Assembly (NCBI RefSeq): GCF_000186345.1
Contig: NC_014962.1
Span: 2,942,450 to 3,006,449 of the forward strand
Length of the DNA stretch: 64,000 nt
DNA from: Isosphaera pallida ATCC 43644
GTDB taxonomy: Bacteria; Planctomycetota; Planctomycetia; Isosphaerales; Isosphaeraceae
Direction of reading: 5' to 3'
The notes below the pieces were generated by a model. It did no database searches, had not been told where the DNA came from, and saw only the letters and a list, made by a program, of their open reading frames with translations. Positions 63,024 through 64,000 of this stretch are shown one piece after another. Numbering within the stretch: position 1 is the first letter of the stretch; every line of letters starts with the position of its first letter. The position numbers were made by a program, and so were the translations under genes.

Positions 63024-63815
63024 ATGGGACTCGACCTTGCGCTCCTCGTCGTGGTCGGCATCAACGCGGTGGTGGGCCTGTTTCGAGGCGTCTTCACTCA
63101 AATTCTGAACTTGACCGCCCTGGTTGCCTCGATTTTCCTGGCCGACCCCGTGCGGGATTGGGCTTTGCCCCATGTTCACCCCTATTTCCAGGCCATTGCC
63201 GAGCCGACCTTCGCCAAAGTCCTCTGGTGGGTCTCAGCCTTGGTGATCATGTGGACAATAAACGGTCTAGGCAGCTGGCTAGGTCACCTGCTCTTCCAGA
63301 CGTTGCCCAAGACGGTCGGCAATCCCCTTGAGCGGGTCAACCAAGGGCTTGGATTTTGTTATGGAGCCGCCGTCGGTACCCTCGTCACAGCGATTCTCTG
63401 CGCCGGCCTCATCCGCTTCGAGGATATGGCCTCGCGGTTGCCCTGGGTCGGCGACCAGTTGCCAGAATCGCGCGCGGTGGAGTTGAGCCGGCGTTTTGAT
63501 CCGATCGGTCGCCTTTGGAACGCGCCACCAATCCTGGTTCTCCGTGATCAAATTGCCGCCAACGGATTCATCGACCTTGGTGTGGCCGCCACTCCGACCG
63601 AAGATCAACCCCACTTTGGCGCCGCCGACTCTCAACCTCCAGCTCACGACGAGGAGGTGCCCAAGCGGTCTGGAGATTCCCGTTCTCCCTTGGAATCCAA
63701 CGCCCCACGCGACGACGCCGACCGGATCGGGACCGACGACAACGCCGACCCCGCCGCGTTGCCTAACGACGACGCCGAGTGGTGGTGGTCGATCTTGACG
63801 CCGAAGCGGGGCTGA
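63024..63815 (+). CDS. CvpA-family membrane protein
   Basis: 263 residues. Four hydrophobic segments: LALLVVVGINAVVGLFRGV (about 4-22), QILNLTALVASIFLA, LWWVSALVIMWTINGLGSWL and GLGFCYGAAVGTLVTAILCA. The first segment with G-x-x-R-G-x-x-x-Q is the CvpA signature (colicin V production protein family, linked to biofilm and envelope traits in other bacteria). After residue 165 it becomes a long hydrophilic tail rich in Asp, Pro and Ser (DDADRIGTDDNADPAALP) and ends WWWSILTPKRG. Such C-terminal extensions are common in planctomycete CvpA proteins. It follows proB after about 200 bases. Confidence 0.85.
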   Translation: MGLDLALLVVVGINAVVGLFRGVFTQILNLTALVASIFLADPVRDWALPHVHPYFQAIAEPTFAKVLWWVSALVIMWTINGLGSWLGHLLFQTLPKTVGNPLERVNQGLGFCYGAAVGTLVTAILCAGLIRFEDMASRLPWVGDQLPESRAVELSRRFDPIGRLWNAPPILVLRDQIAANGFIDLGVAATPTEDQPHFGAADSQPPAHDEEVPKRSGDSRSPLESNAPRDDADRIGTDDNADPAALPNDDAEWWWSILTPKRG

Positions 63816-64000
63816 GGTCTGGTGAATCTCCCGCCAACGGGCCTCAGCAAGGTGAGGGGTGGGGGAGGGGAGGGTGAGGAAATGGTGTGAAGAGGGGTAG
63901 GGGATGTGGAAGCCTGGTCCGTCTTCATCTCATTCCGTCTTCATCTCGTGAGGTACACCCAACTCAGATCGGCTCGTTACGCTCGACCGGCCCTACCCCA
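63816..64000. other. Right-edge sequence without a gene
   Basis: 185 bases after the CvpA-like gene. The plus strand is purine-rich at 63850-63905. TCCGTCTTCATCTC occurs twice (63918-63931 and 63934-63947) as a short tandem duplication. No gene is recognised before the edge. Confidence 0.4.

Overview
The window comes from a high-GC planctomycete, most likely of the Isosphaeraceae/Isosphaera type (genus inferred, not proven). The signs are families that are typical of or restricted to Planctomycetes: a PSCyt1-PSCyt2-PSD1 cytochrome protein followed by a DUF1501 Tat protein, two DUF1559 pseudopilin-like proteins, a YTV-repeat secreted protein, paired secreted proteins with PEP-CTERM-like tails, and several Hanks-type kinases. 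The gene content is ordinary chromosome. I see no phage, plasmid, IS element, CRISPR array or tRNA.

Layout. 1-6.4 kb: truncated esterase-like secreted gene, GlsB-type membrane protein, large Ser/Thr kinase, tenA, a von Willebrand A protein and a small membrane protein. 6.7-12 kb: VOC protein, a repeat-rich gap, PhoX-like phosphatase, SWIM-type zinc protein, hemB. 11.9-18.5 kb, all on the minus strand: UVR-motif protein, thiD, then a likely unit of thioredoxin-like membrane protein, hybrid histidine kinase and glycosyltransferase, the last two joined by an ATGA overlap. 19.5-23.6 kb: Uma2-like protein, BNR-repeat secreted protein coupled by ATGA to an 81-residue protein, SDR, secreted unknown. 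23.8-24.5 kb: striking 7-bp G-rich tandem arrays in inverted orientation. 24.5-30.6 kb: Rieske protein, PSD1/DUF1501 pair, small lipoprotein. 31.2-35.5 kb: membrane-anchored unknown, kdsA, lipid kinase, coiled-coil membrane protein. 36.5-45.3 kb: DUF1559 protein, two secreted proteins with matching sorting tails, YTV protein, a metallopeptidase-like membrane protein, and an FHA/zinc/kinase protein. 45.5-50 kb: treS, DnaJ-type chaperone, small membrane protein, rnpA, yidD. 50-58.3 kb: two membrane proteins in tandem, lipoprotein, DUF1559 protein with a strong downstream hairpin, an oxidoreductase relic, M3 peptidase, rnpB RNA, thioester-reductase-like protein. 58.4-64 kb: YchF-type GTPase, purF, proB, CvpA-like protein.

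How the genes work together: tenA and thiD both serve thiamine pyrimidine salvage and synthesis but lie 12 kb apart. The RNA (rnpB) and protein (rnpA) subunits of RNase P are both in the window, about 7 kb apart. rnpA-yidD, preceded by a DnaJ-type chaperone and a small membrane protein, forms a protein biogenesis patch that lacks the usual rpmH and yidC neighbours. Much of the remainder is cell surface or secretion related. The strongest unexplained feature is the family of G-quadruplex-capable heptamer arrays at about 7.2, 23.8 and 24.4 kb, one of which has grown into a 28-bp higher-order repeat. No tool was run, so all family assignments come from reading motifs.
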